From the NCBI GenBank assembly GCA_019279435.1, contig JAAALK010000289.1:11228342-11292341 (forward strand): a stretch of 64,000 bases of DNA, in the 5' to 3' direction. Shown in pieces: positions 22,101 through 34,263 of the stretch. Within the stretch, counting starts at the first letter, position 1. Every line of letters begins with the position of its first letter. The notes beneath the pieces are model-generated. The model saw nothing but the letters and a program-made list of their open reading frames with translations. It was not told where the DNA came from and searched no databases. Both the position numbers and the translations under genes were made by a program. The DNA is from Zizania palustris (taxonomy: Eukaryota > Streptophyta > Magnoliopsida > Poales > Poaceae).

Positions 22101-23597
22101 ATGGAAAAGTTAAACCTTGGATTAACCACAGGAGCATATCTAGCCACCCTGGAAACCCGGCCTATCTTGTTCGAGCAAATCCGAGAAGCCCAGTTGGAAG
22201 ATCCAGATATAGCCGCCATTAAAGAGAACATGAGACAAGGTAAAGCCCCAGGATTTTCAGAAGTCGAAGATGGCACCATATGGTTTGGAACCCGGATATG
22301 TGTGCCAGATAAACCGGAGATAAAGACCCTTATCGTAAGAGAAGCCCATGATACCTTATACTCCATCCATCCCGGGAGTACCAAGATGTACCAAGACCTG
22401 AAGGAACGCTATTGGTGGGTTTGCATGAAGAGAGAGATTGCTCAGTTCGTCGCAGAATGTGACACCTGCAGAAGAGTAAAGGCAGAACATCAGAGACCTG
22501 CAGGACTATTACAGCCACTTAAAGTGCCTGAATGGAAGTGGGAAGAGATCGGTATGGATTTCATCACCGGACTCCCAAAGACCCAGCTTGGATACGACTC
22601 TATTTGGGTAATCATTGACCGGCTAACGAAAGTAGCACACTTCATAGCCGTTAAGACAACCTTTAGTGGCCCTAAGCTCACAGAGTTATACATGGCCCAC
22701 ATTGTGTGCCTTCATGGAGTGCCCAAGAAGATAGTGTCTGATAGAGGAAGTCAGTTTACCTCTCGTTTTTGGAAGAACCTCCAAGAAGAGATGGGAACGA
22801 GATTGAACTTCAGTACTGCTTACCACCCTCAGACAGATGGACAAACAGAAAGGGTAAATCAGATATTGGAAGATATGCTTCGGGCATGTGTCTTGGATTT
22901 TGGAGCAACTTGGGACAAGAGTTTACCGTACGCTGAGTTTTCGTACAACAACAGCTATCAAGTCAGTCTTCAGATGTCCCCGTTCGAAGCCCTATATGGA
23001 CGAAAGTGTAGGACGCCTCTACTTTGGGATCAAACTGGTGAATCCCAAGTCTTTGGAACAGACCTACTACGTGAAGCCGAAGAGAAGGTATAGATTATCA
23101 GAGACCGGCTCAAGACAGCCCAATCACGATAGAAGAGCTACGCGGACAATCGACGTCGAGACCTAGCCTTTGAAGAGGGAGACCATGTCTATCTTCGAGT
23201 TACGCCTCTCCATGGTACCCAACGGTTTAACATGAGAGGAAAGTTAGCCCCTCGATACGTTGGACCATTTCCCATAGTTCGACGCCAAGGCGAAGTTGCT
23301 TATCAGTTGGAACTACCACCCTCATTGACTGGAGTGCATGATGTGTTTCATGTGTCTCAACTAAAGAAGTGTCTTCGCGTCCCGACAGAGCAAGTGGACC
23401 TACAAAAGTTGGATGTTCAGGAAGATTTGACCTACGTGGAAAAGCCCGTCAAGATATTGGAAGTCAAAGAGAGGACCACCAGAAGTTGAGTCATCCTCTT
23501 CTGCAAGGTTCAGTGGAGCAATCATCCCGTAGAGGAAGCTACATGGGAAAAAGAAGACGAACTCAAGGCACAGCATCCTGAGCTATTCGAGGATTGA
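19119..23597 (+). pseudogene. gag-pol: Chromovirus gag-pol polyprotein (four premature stops)
   Basis: A single frame of 1492 codons starts at ATG 19119 and ends with TGA at 23595-23597. Order by residue: Gln-rich gag N-terminus (about 50-75), gag core to about 270, CCHC knuckle CFNCRQEGHYSNSC (345-358), protease FDTGATHSF (Asp about 408), RT with SKIDMRSGYHQL and FIDDIL (717-722), RNase H YCDAS (Asp about 866), HHCC zinc finger, and integrase DDE at about 1147, 1208 and 1244, with the canonical 35-residue D-E gap. A chromodomain spans about 1442-1490 (FCKVQWSNHPVEEATWE). Premature stops are TAG at 19674, 23091 and 23130, and TGA at 23487 inside the chromodomain. All catalytic residues I looked for are present. 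The stops cut gag and the integrase C-terminus, so this copy cannot make the full protein without readthrough. Confidence 0.95.
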
Positions 23598-23623
23598 TCC
23601 GAATCTCGAGGACGAGATTCTCT

Positions 23624-23639
23624 GTAAGGGGGATAGGAT
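23624..23639 (+). other. Chromovirus polypurine tract
   Basis: GTAAGGGGGATAGGAT directly precedes the 3' LTR start TGTAACACC at 23640. It serves as the plus-strand primer site in reverse transcription. Confidence 0.9.
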
Positions 23640-23956
23640 TGTAACACCCCAAGATTTAAAAAGAAATAAATAAAAGAAAAATAATATTAAAGAAATTTCT
23701 GAATTTCATTATTAAAGAAAATGCCTAAAAGAGCCCTATTTAAGCCAAACAGGGATAAATATTCAAAATTGGGACTTGAAAATTTATGAAATACACTAGA
23801 GGCCAAAATATAATTTTAGGAATTTTTACAAATTTTTATCAACAGTGAATCAACTCTTAAACAAATAAATGAATTACTGGTATTATTTTAAATCAGAAAA
23901 GCATTTAAAATCTTAATGGGCCTCAACCCCGAATTCGCCTCCAGCCCAGCCCAATC
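23640..23956 (+). repeat. 3' LTR fragment of chromovirus
   Basis: 317 bp match 14910-15227 with one substitution and one single-base gap. It ends at CCCAATC, after which the sequence is Copia B starting inside its primer-binding site. About 2.8 kb of LTR is missing. Confidence 0.95.
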
Positions 23957-24011
23957 AGGGCAGGTTAAGATCACCAGTTGACCTTAACCGATTTTGTGAT
24001 CTGTTGGCGGC

Positions 24012-27000
24012 ATGGACAGAGCTAGTAAAATTCCTCTGTTCGATGGGACTGATTTTGCATACTGGAAGGTGCGCATGGAGGCTTACTTGCTAAGCAAAGG
24101 AAATGCAATTTGGGAGATTGTGGACTCACAATACTCCATCCCTGATACTCGCACCTCTCAAACATAGAAGGATCAGTATAATGTTAACTCCAAGGCAAGA
24201 AATATACTGTTCATTGGTTTGAGTAGAAGTGAGTTTGATAAGGTGCAGCACCTTAGGACTGCTAGGGAAATTTGGACAACACTCACTATTTTTCATGAGG
24301 GCTCTACACAGATTAAGGACAGGTGCCAAAGCACATACAATCAATAGTATCAGCTGTTTGTGCAGGCACCTGGTGAATCTATAGATGCCATGTTTTCTCG
24401 CTTTGATGCGATAGTGAGTAACTTGCGGTCCAACGGGACGCTTGCTTACAATGATCATGATAGGGCTATCAAGCTTCTCTATGCTCTTGATCGTAGCATA
24501 TGGGAAGTGAAGATATCCAACATTGAGGAGTCCGCAGGCTATGACACATTGACCTGTGATGAGCTCTTCAGCAAGCTGAAGTCCACAGAGATTGCCAAGG
24601 CATCTCTTGCGGTGCACAGAAGCTCTTTGCCACAACCGTTGGCATTGGTTTCTAGCACTAGCCGTGGCACCACTACAGAACCAAGCACATCTGGTACTTG
24701 TGTTCTTGCAGATGGTTTTGCTTTGTCCTCCCTGGTCTCCGTCACTAAAGAGCAGGTGGACACTCTGGATGATGATGAGCTTGCTCTCATTGCCAGAAGG
24801 TTCACCCGTTTTCATCATGAAAGACGGGATCAGAGGAGAAGTGGTTTTAGTGGTTGCTTTGAATGTGGTGACACTTCTCATATCAAGGCCAATTGCCCTA
24901 AGCTCAAAAAGAGAGATGAGAGTGAGCGCCCTAAATACCACAAAAAGGAGAGGAAACCCTTTGTGAAGGGCAAGCGGGGCAAGATGGCTAAGAAAGTAGA
25001 CAAAGCCGCTTCCAGAGCATTTATTGCTGCTCTCAGCGACATCGACACTTCCTCAACTGAGGAGTCGAGCTCTGAGGAGGAGGAGTCCCCAAGGAAGGAG
25101 GACAAGAAGGACAAGAAGGGACGAGACTTCACCGGCCTTTGCTTCATGGCCGACAACGATCACAGCGGCGATGAGCTTGACTCATCTGAGGTACCAATAT
25201 CCTATGACCAGCTTTCAATTAAACTAGATGAGCTAAATGAAGTAGTTCTTGGTCGGGATAGATTACTTGTGCAAGCCGCTAGAGAAAGAAAAGACCTTAG
25301 ACTTAGGCTAGAATCTGTTTCTACTGATTATGCCATGCTTAAGTCTAGAGTAAATGATGTTGAATGTGAATTTTGTACTGTTGTCATGGGTGAGCTTGCT
25401 CAGTTGCGTTCTGTTCATGCTCAAACTCTTTCTGAGCTTGAGACTGCACAGAAGCAGCTTTTGATGGTGGATTCTAGTCTTGATAAAACTGAATGTATGA
25501 ACTGCCTTTTATTACGTGAGAGCATTAATTTACGTGATAAACATGTTCATGATTTAGAGGCTAGATTGGAGAGGGCCGGTAGTTCTAAGGATGTGCAACC
25601 TGTTTGTGACACGTGAAAACCTAATGACTGAAAATGAATACCTTCTTTCTGTGGTTAACAAATGCACTGAGGGAAAGGGTAGGATGGATTTGCTCTTGGC
25701 CAAGACCAAGATGTGTGCTGACAGAGCAGGGTTAGCTCTAGGTTTGGGTTTTGAGAGGATTCCTTCAGACAGTGGGAACAAAACTGTTTTTACCTCACCC
25801 ACTACCCTAGAGAAAGAGAGAGCTCTGTTAGACACTCCTTTAGCCAAAAAGCCTACTCGAACCTAAAAGAAAACCACTCCTCCTGCCAAGAAAATCCCTC
25901 CCAAGAAAACCACTCAGCAGAAGCCCAAAGAGCCTGTGAGAGTTGCTCCTATGACCCATGAGAGTGCCCCTAGGAGAGTTTTTCATTGTTCCTACTGTCA
26001 GCGGACGGGTCATTTGGTTGGGTTCTGTTTTCGTCGCATCAAGGATGAGTGACGCTCTCAGGCGATGAGTTACCAGGACATGCATTACCAATCTTTAGGT
26101 ATGCATGAGTCTGAGTTTTACTATCATCCTATTTGCGAGGCTCCTCGTACTTCTCATAGAGGTTTTGCTCCTCGAGGTGTTCACCATGTTCCATATGGTG
26201 GTAGACCCCGGGCGAGTACCTTTGTATCTCGTCAGAGTAGGAGACCTCGTCATGTTGTTAGATTACAACATGTAGGTAGACCTCGCACCTTGCATCATTC
26301 TGATTATTCTGTGTGTAGACAGTCTACTTTTATTGTGCCTACTACTCATGTCACTCAGTGCTGGATGCCTCGTCATATTTTCACTCACCCCAGCATTGAG
26401 CGATCGAGATTCTCTTATCATGTGTAGGCGATAGACCGAGGCTTGGAGGGCACGTGGATCATGGACTCCGGTTGTTCGCGCCATATGACCGGAGATGCAG
26501 CATGGTTCTCCAGCCTCACCACAACCAAGCAAAGGGAACATATCACCTTCGGGAACAATCGAAGGAGTAGAGTGAAAGGTAAAGGTGTGGTAAGAATTAA
26601 CTCGAATTTCACTCTCAAAGATGTTGCTTTGGTTGAGAATTTGGGATACAATTTGCTTTCTGTATCTCAGTTGCTTGATGAGGGCTTCGAAGTGCGATTC
26701 CATCGCGATACTTCGCAAGTACTCAATTCTGATGGCGTTGTAGTTTGTAAGATCTTTAGAGTTGGGAGAGTTTTTGGAGCTGATTTTTCTGAGTCATCTG
26801 GTTCTTCTCACTGTCTTGTTGCACATTCTACCTCTGAGCTTTGGAAGTGGCATAGGAGACTAGGGCATATGAGCTTTGAGTTGCTCGCTCGTCTGAGTGC
26901 CCTAGGTCTGATCCGAGGATTGCCAAAGCTCAAGTTTGAGAAGAATTTAGTTTGCGCTCCTTGTCGACATGGAAAAATGATTGCCGCTTCGCATTCGCCA

Positions 27001-27728
27001 GTCACCACAGTGATGACTGAACAACCCGGAGAACTTCTCCACATGGATACTGTAGGTCCTTCTTGGGTTAGTTCTTTAGGCGGGAAGTGGTATGTATTAG
27101 TCATTGTCGACGATTTCTCTCGCTACTCTTGGGTCTTCTTTCTTGCCAGCAAGGATGAAGTGTTTTCACACTTTCGGAGCTTGGCTTTCAGACTTTTCAC
27201 TGAACTCCCTGGTGCATTGAAATTCATTCGAAGTGATAATGGCACCGAGTTCAAGAACAATCTCTTTGTTGACTTTTGCATGGAGCATGGCATAGAACAT
27301 CAATTCTCTGCTCCGCGGGTTCCTCAACAGAATGGTGTCGTTGACAGGAAGAACCACACTTTGGTTGAGATGGCTAGGACGATGCTCGATGAGCACAGGA
27401 CTCCTAGAAAATTCTGGGTTGAGGCCATGAACACTGCATGTTACATCTCAAACCGAATCTTCTTGCGCTCAATTTTGAATCTGACATCTTATGAGCTACG
27501 TTTTGGGAGACAGCCCAAGGTTACTCATCTTCGAGTTTTTGGCTGTCGGTGCTTTATCCTAAAACGTGGTAACTTGGATAAATTTGAGTCGCGTTTTTCT
27601 GACGGGATCTTTTTGGGTTACACTACACATGGTCATTCTTATCGTGTTTATAATTTGGAAACTAACACTATCATCGAGTCATGTGATGTGACTTTTGATG
27701 AATCAACCCCCTCTGTTAGTTCCGCTTT
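24012..27728 (+). pseudogene. gag-pol: Copia B gag and 5' half of pol (to integrase C-terminus)
   Basis: The ATG at 24012 starts gag with LFDGTDFAYWKVRMEAYLL. CCHC knuckle CFECGDTSHIKANCPK lies near 24860-24905, a Ser/Glu/Lys-rich region near 25030-25120, a coiled-coil-like region follows, and a second knuckle CSYCQRTGHLVGFC lies near 25996. Protease WIMDSGCSRHMTG is at about 26455, the pre-integrase HHCC at 26840-26970, then the integrase core (HMDTVGPS, IRSDNGTEF). The DDE glutamate position at 27343-27345 is GAC (Asp). Breaks: stops at 24165 and 24345, a 2-base loss near 25612, and stops at 25864, 26049 and 26425. The coding sequence is cut at 27728 by Copia C. Confidence 0.9.
27724..27728. 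repeat. Left target-site duplication of Copia C (GCTTT)
   Basis: GCTTT directly precedes the LTR start TGTAGGACC and is repeated at 39006-39010 after the right LTR end ...CCTCA. Confidence 0.95.
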
Positions 27729-29691
27729 TGTAGGACCGAAAGTAGCGACCAGAGGGGGGTGAATGGGCGCCTAAAAAATTCTTGCGAATCAATGGCCTGC
27801 TCCCAATACCCAACGCACCTCGACAAACAAAAACCTCCGAAGCAAACAAATCGACAGAGCTAAAAATAATCTAGCCTAAAAAACGACTGGTGTCCTAATT
27901 GAAAAGACACCAACACAGTGCTTAAAGGCAGATTAAAAGATTAATTAACTCACAGGCATTAAATCAGACCAACACACATGAAGATGATAAACTATGATGT
28001 TCTAACCGAAATAGATCAGTGCACAAATTAAAACACCAGATTCAATATCATCCATTTTATCAGAACAGCAGATGAACCAACAGATATAATGACAGCACAA
28101 AAATTAAATCAACAAATGAAATATATTCATAAAAAAACTTCTTAGCAGTATGCCATCACATGCAATCAGATATTACGGAAGGAATTGGAATAGTACTAAC
28201 AGCACATGAAACGAGTCAAACAGGAATACCATGAATCGTTGTCTCCTATTCATAGTCATTTTGCCGAATACATGACCTGCATGTGCTGCTCCTGGCGAAA
28301 TCGTCGAGGCACGCCTGTTTGCGCTGCCTAGCACAAAGGCCTGTGTAGCCGTGTTCTTCACACAAGCACTACGCTGAACCTGCTTGGTTGAAACCGACCG
28401 CAAGCTTCCAGTGCCACGCACAAAGACTTAAGACAGAGAGAAGGTTTCACCCATACAGTGCTACTTCCAGGAACCCAAAGTACAGCAGAAGCTATGAGAT
28501 TAAAAGAAACAAGCTAGCACATAGCCTGAAGCAATGAACTCATGCGCAGGAAAAAATAAAACAAGACACGTTGTCAGCCTATGCAGTGTACATAAGCTAT
28601 TGTAGACTAGAAAATGCTAGAAGAACACTGCCATGTTCACTGTGGCTGAAATAAAATAAAAAACAGCAAGACGTGTGAAGCTGAGAAACAATAAAAACCT
28701 ATGGCCTAGATGCTAGCCCCTCCCCATGCGCTACTTTAGTCATGGCGTGACTCTAGCCTTGATGGCTGTGCTAGTACTGCTTGCTGTGAGTACGTGTTGT
28801 AGATGCATAGCCTGGCTGATGCATGCAAGCGCTAGGGGCAGCTATTGCTTAGGCATGCGTCTGGCGAAGAACAGTGCGAACCGCAGAAACAAAAAACGAA
28901 ACACAGATGTAAAAACCAGAGAATAAAATCGCTCGGGAGAAAAAAAATCGAACCACAGCGGCGGCGATTTCCAGATCCGAACGAAACACCGGCGGCGGAG
29001 AAGATGAACACCCAGGAAAAAAGGATGACCCAATATTTGGAATTAGTAAAGTGTTTTTCAGAAAAGGGTGCCCTAACCCTAGGATATTGGGGCCTATTTA
29101 TAGGCAGCCCATTAAATGGAAAAATGCAGAAATACCCCTAGGGTTTTTTACAGACGCTGGATAAAAATGGAAAAGACTGAAATGCCCTTAGGGTTTTTTA
29201 CAGACTCGACTGACAGACTGTGGGCCTAAAGGCAAAATAGTAAAAACCTAAATAAAGGTAACTTGTCCTGATGCAGAGCTTTCGTAGCAGCTACGGCTTC
29301 GCCTCAGGACGGTCAGATCCGAAATCAACGGTTGTCAGTTTTGCGCCGAAACTGACAAAGCGTCCACCGTCTTCGCACCGGGTACCCGGATTGGGCCGGC
29401 CCGATTCCGTGGCTCCCTCAGCCCGGCAATCACTCGCCGCCCGTGTACCTAAGTCAATCCCGGTCAACAGTCCAGTGGATCCTCTACTGCCCCTAGCCCA
29501 TGTACCCGGATTGGGCCAGCCCAACTTCGCGGCCCCTCTGCCCGACAGTCGCTCGCTGCCCGTGTACCTGAGTCACACGCGGCCCAGATGCAACAGATCT
29601 TCTCTCTCTTTTCAGTCCTCTTTGAACATCGTTGACAATGACTCATCACATCTAGAGCCATGAGGCCCACGCTTTTCAGCATGGCTCCTCA
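27729..29691 (-). repeat. 3' LTR of Copia C
   Basis: 1963 bp, TG...CA. On the element strand the TATA box TATAAATA is at 29102-29095, inside the near-palindrome CCTATTTATAGG. The LTR carries the CCAGAGGGGGGTGAATGGGCG block at its inner end. ORFs predicted in it, for example at 29271-29663, recur in the other LTR at 38585-38977 with substitutions and are not known proteins. Confidence 0.95.
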
Positions 29692-31066
29692 ATCTCCCCC
29701 TTGATGAGTGCATTGTCAATACTTCTCTTCATCTGCTCTTCAGTACCTACGAACAACTGTGGAAACACGAAAACAAAACACAAGAAAACAGAGAAGAAGA
29801 AAAATAAAGTAAAATTTAACCTTAATGACCAAAAGCCGAACAAAAGCAAGAAACGGTCATTATGGTTAACGAAAAGTAAAAGCTCAAAATGAGTGCAGTC
29901 TCAGAAACATCAACAAGGATATCAAAAGAGTAAGGACAAATGGGACAAAAACTTCCCCTGAAACAAATCCCAGAGAAAGCCAAAACTCCCCCTTAAACTC
30001 TTATACCAAAAATTCTCCCCCTTGTTGACAAATGAACTCATCAAGCACTCTAAGACGCAGACTCCCCCTGAAATGCAACTCCCCCTCAAAAAATGCAATG
30101 AATGCAACTGGGGTGCAGGTGGAGTGTAGAAAGCATGCTTCTCAGATATGATTAACTGTAATTACAACATCTAGCAAGTATAGCAAAAGACATACTGTCT
30201 AAGACACATGGCATGATCAGTACAACAGATGATATCTAAAGAAACTCATTAGCACGCATTTTTCAGTTTTTGCAAACAAAAGCATCACCACATTTTCCAG
30301 ATGACAAGCAGGGTAAGGCATGAGATGCAGAAGCTAACTGATATCTACCAAGATAAGCATTGTCCAAAACAAAGTGCTTCAGCAAACTTGTTATCTTTTC
30401 AATGTTTAGGCTTTTTCATTTTCCTTTTTCATTTTTGCCAAGGGTTATTTGCATGTCAAACCTTATGCTAACCGACCAAGTCAAGCCTAGGCCAGAACTG
30501 GACCATCAGAAGCTTAAGACATTGGTCTTGGCATACACTACATTATCCTAGTTCATACCAAAGTGCTATGGTAAGCAGTCCAGAACAATGCAATGGGACA
30601 ACACAAACCCACTTGGATCTTTTCAACTCAAGCATAAAAAGACATGGAATTTTCATTCATTTTTGATTTTTTTTATCATTTTTATAGCACATTTTCCATG
30701 TTAAAGCATAAAGATGTCCAAGTTGCATATCTGCATCTATGTGATGAACTAGCTACAAGGCATGTAATAGATAGCAAAAGCACTCAGCCTACACATGCTA
30801 GTTACCGGAAGCAATGGTGATCATTTTTCAAGTTTAAAGTGTAAAAGCCATGCATATGACAGATATCAGACATATCAAGCGAACTGAAACAAGGCATGAT
30901 CATTGACAAGTAATCAAAAGCATGTACCAGCTAGAATAAGTAAAGCAGTTCAATCATATAACAGAAGCAAGCTCAAAAGTGTGATATGTGAATATGTATG
31001 ATATGAACACACACAAAAAGACTCAAGAAAAGAGTAAAGAAGAAAGAAAAACTGACGCAAAATATC
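29692..31066 (-). other. Copia C post-pol region with multiple polypurine tracts
   Basis: The main PPT is AAGGGGGAGAT (reverse complement at 29692-29702), directly next to the LTR. Further G-rich purine tracts occur on the element strand at about 29991, 30015, 30062 and 30080 (CTCCCCC or ACTCCCCCT on the plus strand). Repeated PPT-like tracts before the 3' LTR are a known hallmark of Sireviruses. The rest is AT-rich with no convincing ORF, so no envelope-like gene is present. Confidence 0.85.
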
Positions 31067-34000
31067 CTAGAAAGGATACACAACATCCAAATCCCCTCGT
31101 AAACGCTCAAAAGTAGACTGATCTAGGGGTTTGGTGAAAATGTCAGCCAACTGATGATGGGTATCAACATGAACAAGGTCAATGACACCTTTCTCATATT
31201 GATCCCGCAAAAAGTGAAAGCGCACATCAATGTGTTTGGTTTTTGAATGAAGACATGGGTTTTTCCCTACACTAATTGCACTGGTGCTATCGCAAAACAA
31301 GGGAACTCTGGTAGGAAAGAACAACCCAAAATCTCTCAGAGTGGAAATCATCCAAACCAACTGTGAGCAGCAGCTAGCAGCAGCTACATACTCAGCCTCT
31401 GTGGTTGAAAGAGCAACTCCAGATTGCTTTCGAGAAGACCATGAGACAAGAGACGAACCAAGAAACTGACAAGTACCGGAAGTCGACTTGCGATCCAACC
31501 GGCACCCACCAAAATCGGCATCCGAAAAGCCAGATAAATCAAGAGATGATGATGCTGAATAGTAAAGACCGAGATCAGGCGCATAAGTGAGATACCTGAA
31601 GATGCGCTTGACAGCCTGCCGATGAGACGCGCGTGGTGAAGACTGGAAGCGCGCGCACAGTCCCACGGCGAACTGTATGTCTGGCCTCGTCGCTGTCAAG
31701 TACAGCAGTGAACCGATCATCCCTCGAAACTCTCTCTCATTTACCTTGACGCCGCTCTCATCCTTGTCCAGGCCCCCCATATGTACCCATTGTGGTCATC
31801 TGCGGCTTCAATTCACCACCAAAGTCGAATTTCTTAAGCATATCGCGAGTGTACTTACCCTGGTGGATGAAGGTGTCATCCTTGGTCTGCTTGATCTGGA
31901 GCCCTAGAAAATACTTGAGCTCACCCATGAGGCTCATCTCGAACTCACTGTGCATCTGCTCAGAAAACTTGGACACAAGATCATTTGTAGTACCGCCACA
32001 GATAATATCGTCCACGTATATCTGAGCGACTAAAAAATCTGAAGCATCTCTGAGCAAGAAGAGAGTTTTGTCCACAGAACCCATCACAAAGCCCTTCACC
32101 AACAAAAACTGCTTTAATCGGTCATACCAAGCCCTGGGGGCTTGCTTCAACCCGTATAAAGCTTTTTGCAATTTAAAAACATGTCGAGGAAACTTAGGGT
32201 TCTCAAAGCCAGGGGCTGCCTAACATAAACCTCCTCCTCTATGTACCCGTTCAGAAAAGCACTCTTGACGTCCATTTGAAAAAGCTTAAAACCCTTCGAA
32301 GCGGCAAAAGCTAAAAGAATGCAAATGGACTCAAGACGGGCAACAGGAGCGAAGGTTTCTTCAAAATCAATACCCTCCTTCTGGCAAAAACCCTGGGCAA
32401 CTAGTCGAGCTTTGTTGCGCATCACAACCCCATCTTCACCTTGCTTGTTCTTGAACACCCACTTGGTGCCTATGGGGTTGCATCCGGGTGGTAGCTCAAC
32501 CAGTGTCCAAACCCGATTGCGCACAAAATTCTCAAGCTCTTCTTGCATGGCATTAATCCAATTCGAGTCAGAAAGAGCATGAGAAATGTCTCTGGGCTCA
32601 AAAGATGCAACAAAAGCAGATTCAGCAAACACAGCAAGAGAGTCAACAGAAGAGCGCAAAGTTCTTGTAGACACATCACCGATGATGAGCTCTGAGGGGT
32701 GATCACGCTGAACTGCTCGAGATCCCTGGTGATCTGAAGTCACCTCACCGGAGTCAGCAGCTGGCACCTCTGGACTCGACTAAGGGGGCTCGATCGATGT
32801 GGAAGAAGTGATCAGAGGTCCGCCTTCGTCCTCAGTCGAAGTCTCAGAAGGTGTGGGCTCTGCAGGAGGTGCAGAAGGCCCACCCTCATCAGCAGCTGGA
32901 GTATCCTCATCTTCCTCGAAGATGGACTCTCCGAGCTCACCATCACCAGAAAGCTCAAAAGAAGGAGTTAAAGAAGGCAAGGACTCATCAAAAGAAACCT
33001 CGCAAGTCTCGACAAGCTGCTGGGATTCGAGGTTCCAAACACGGAAACCTCGAGAATGCAATGCATAACCAAGAAAAACTCTGTCCCAGCAACGAGACTC
33101 AAACTTGTCCAAATGCCCTCCCTTCTTGAGCACAAAGCACTTGCAGCCAAACGCTCGCAAGTGGCTCACCTTGGGCTGTCTACCAAAACGCAACTCGTAT
33201 GAGGTCTTACCTAGGTAAGCTCTAAGAAAAATGCGGTTGGCCAGATAGCAAGCCATGTTCATGGCTTCAGCCCAAAAGCGCCTAGGAGTCCTGTGCTCAT
33301 CGAGCATCGTCCTGGCCATCTCGACTAGCGTGTGGTTCTTTCGTTCCACAACGCCATTCTGTGGGGGAGTGTAAGGAGCAGAAAACTGATGGTCAAGACC
33401 CTGATCACTACAGAAGCTGACGAACTAAGAGTTCTTGAACTCAGAGCCATTGTCGGAGCGAATTGCTCGCATCCGACCATTGTTCTCATTCTTTAGCTTC
33501 AAAATCAGGTCATGAACAAAATGAAAAGTCTCATCCTTAGACTCCAAAAAGAAAACCCACGAGAATCGAGAAAAGTCGTCAACAATCACAAGTGCGTACC
33601 ACTTCCCACGGACTGAGCGTACCCGAGCTGGACCGACAGTGTCCATGTGCAACAGCTCGCCCGGATACGAAGTCATCACCTGAGTCACAGGTGAGTGAGA
33701 AGCGGCAACCATTTTCCCATGACGACGGGGATGAAAAACTAGATCTTTCTCCATTTTAAGCTTGGGCAATCCTCGGATGAGGTCCATAAAGCTTAACCTG
33801 ACTAGCAGATCAAAACTCAAATGACCTAACCTCCTATGCCACTTCTAGAGCTCAGAAGAAGATCCAGCAATCAAACAGCGAGAAGGGCCAAAAGAACTGG
33901 AGAAGTCAATTCGAAAAACTTTACCAAAAGGTAAGATCTGGCAAATCAAAGACCCTCTAGAATCAAACACAGAAGAATTTCCCTTCTTAAAACGCACCTC

Positions 34001-34263
34001 CAAACTATCCTCAAGAAGTTGCGAAACAGAGATCAAATTGAAGTTCAAGTTTCCAACCAAAGCAACATTCTTCAAAGAAAAATTGTCTGAAATGCGAATT
34101 GAGCCAATGCCACTTACTTTCCCTTGACCACTGTTCCCGAATGTGATGTATTCTTTGGAGCTCGGGGGAGTGAGACTGGAAAACCATCTGCGATGTCCCG
34201 TCATGTGGCGAGAACACCCTGAGTCCATGATCCAAACGTCCTCCAGTCCCCGATCCTGCACAA
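31067..34263 (-). pseudogene. pol: Copia C pol (protease, integrase, RT, RNase H; frameshifted)
   Basis: Protease WIMDSGCSRHMTG lies near 34235-34195. The HHCC pre-integrase and the integrase core (HMDTVGPAR, IRSDNGSEF, NGVVERKN) keep D, D and E. RT has QMDVKSAFLNG (motif A intact) and IYVDDIICGG near 32020. RNase H has FSDADFGGC, STTEAEYVAAASC and KTKHIDVRFHF. In-frame stops are at 33845-33847 (TAG at a conserved Trp), 33425-33427 and 32780-32782. A single-base loss near 32217 shifts the RT frame, and another change in a G-run near 31775 restores it. Catalytic residues are preserved; the frame is not. Confidence 0.93.

Larger units (their letters stand above)
14910..23956 (+). mobile_element. 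Tekay-type Ty3/gypsy chromovirus, 3' truncated
   Basis: The order is 5' LTR 14910-18002, PBS, an extra ORF, gag-pol with chromodomain, polypurine tract, then only the first 317 bp of the 3' LTR. RT and integrase motifs plus a C-terminal chromodomain and TGTAACACCCC LTR ends place it in the Tekay/Del branch of plant chromoviruses. The overlapping LTR parts (14910-15227 and 23640-23956) differ by one substitution and one single-base gap by eye, so insertion was recent. The right part of the 3' LTR was lost when Copia B sequence was joined at 23956. Confidence 0.9.

Noticed and set aside
24126..24941. 271-codon minus-strand ORF
   Set aside because: It is antisense to Copia B gag, whose CCHC knuckle and conserved core are on the plus strand.
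29271..29663. 130-codon ORF repeated at 38585-38977
   Set aside because: Present in both LTRs of Copia C simply because LTRs are copies. It has no known domain and is Pro/Arg-rich from GC-rich sequence.
29692..31066. Envelope-like gene after pol in Copia C
   Set aside because: Some Sireviruses carry one, but the region has no long frame, signal peptide or membrane segments.
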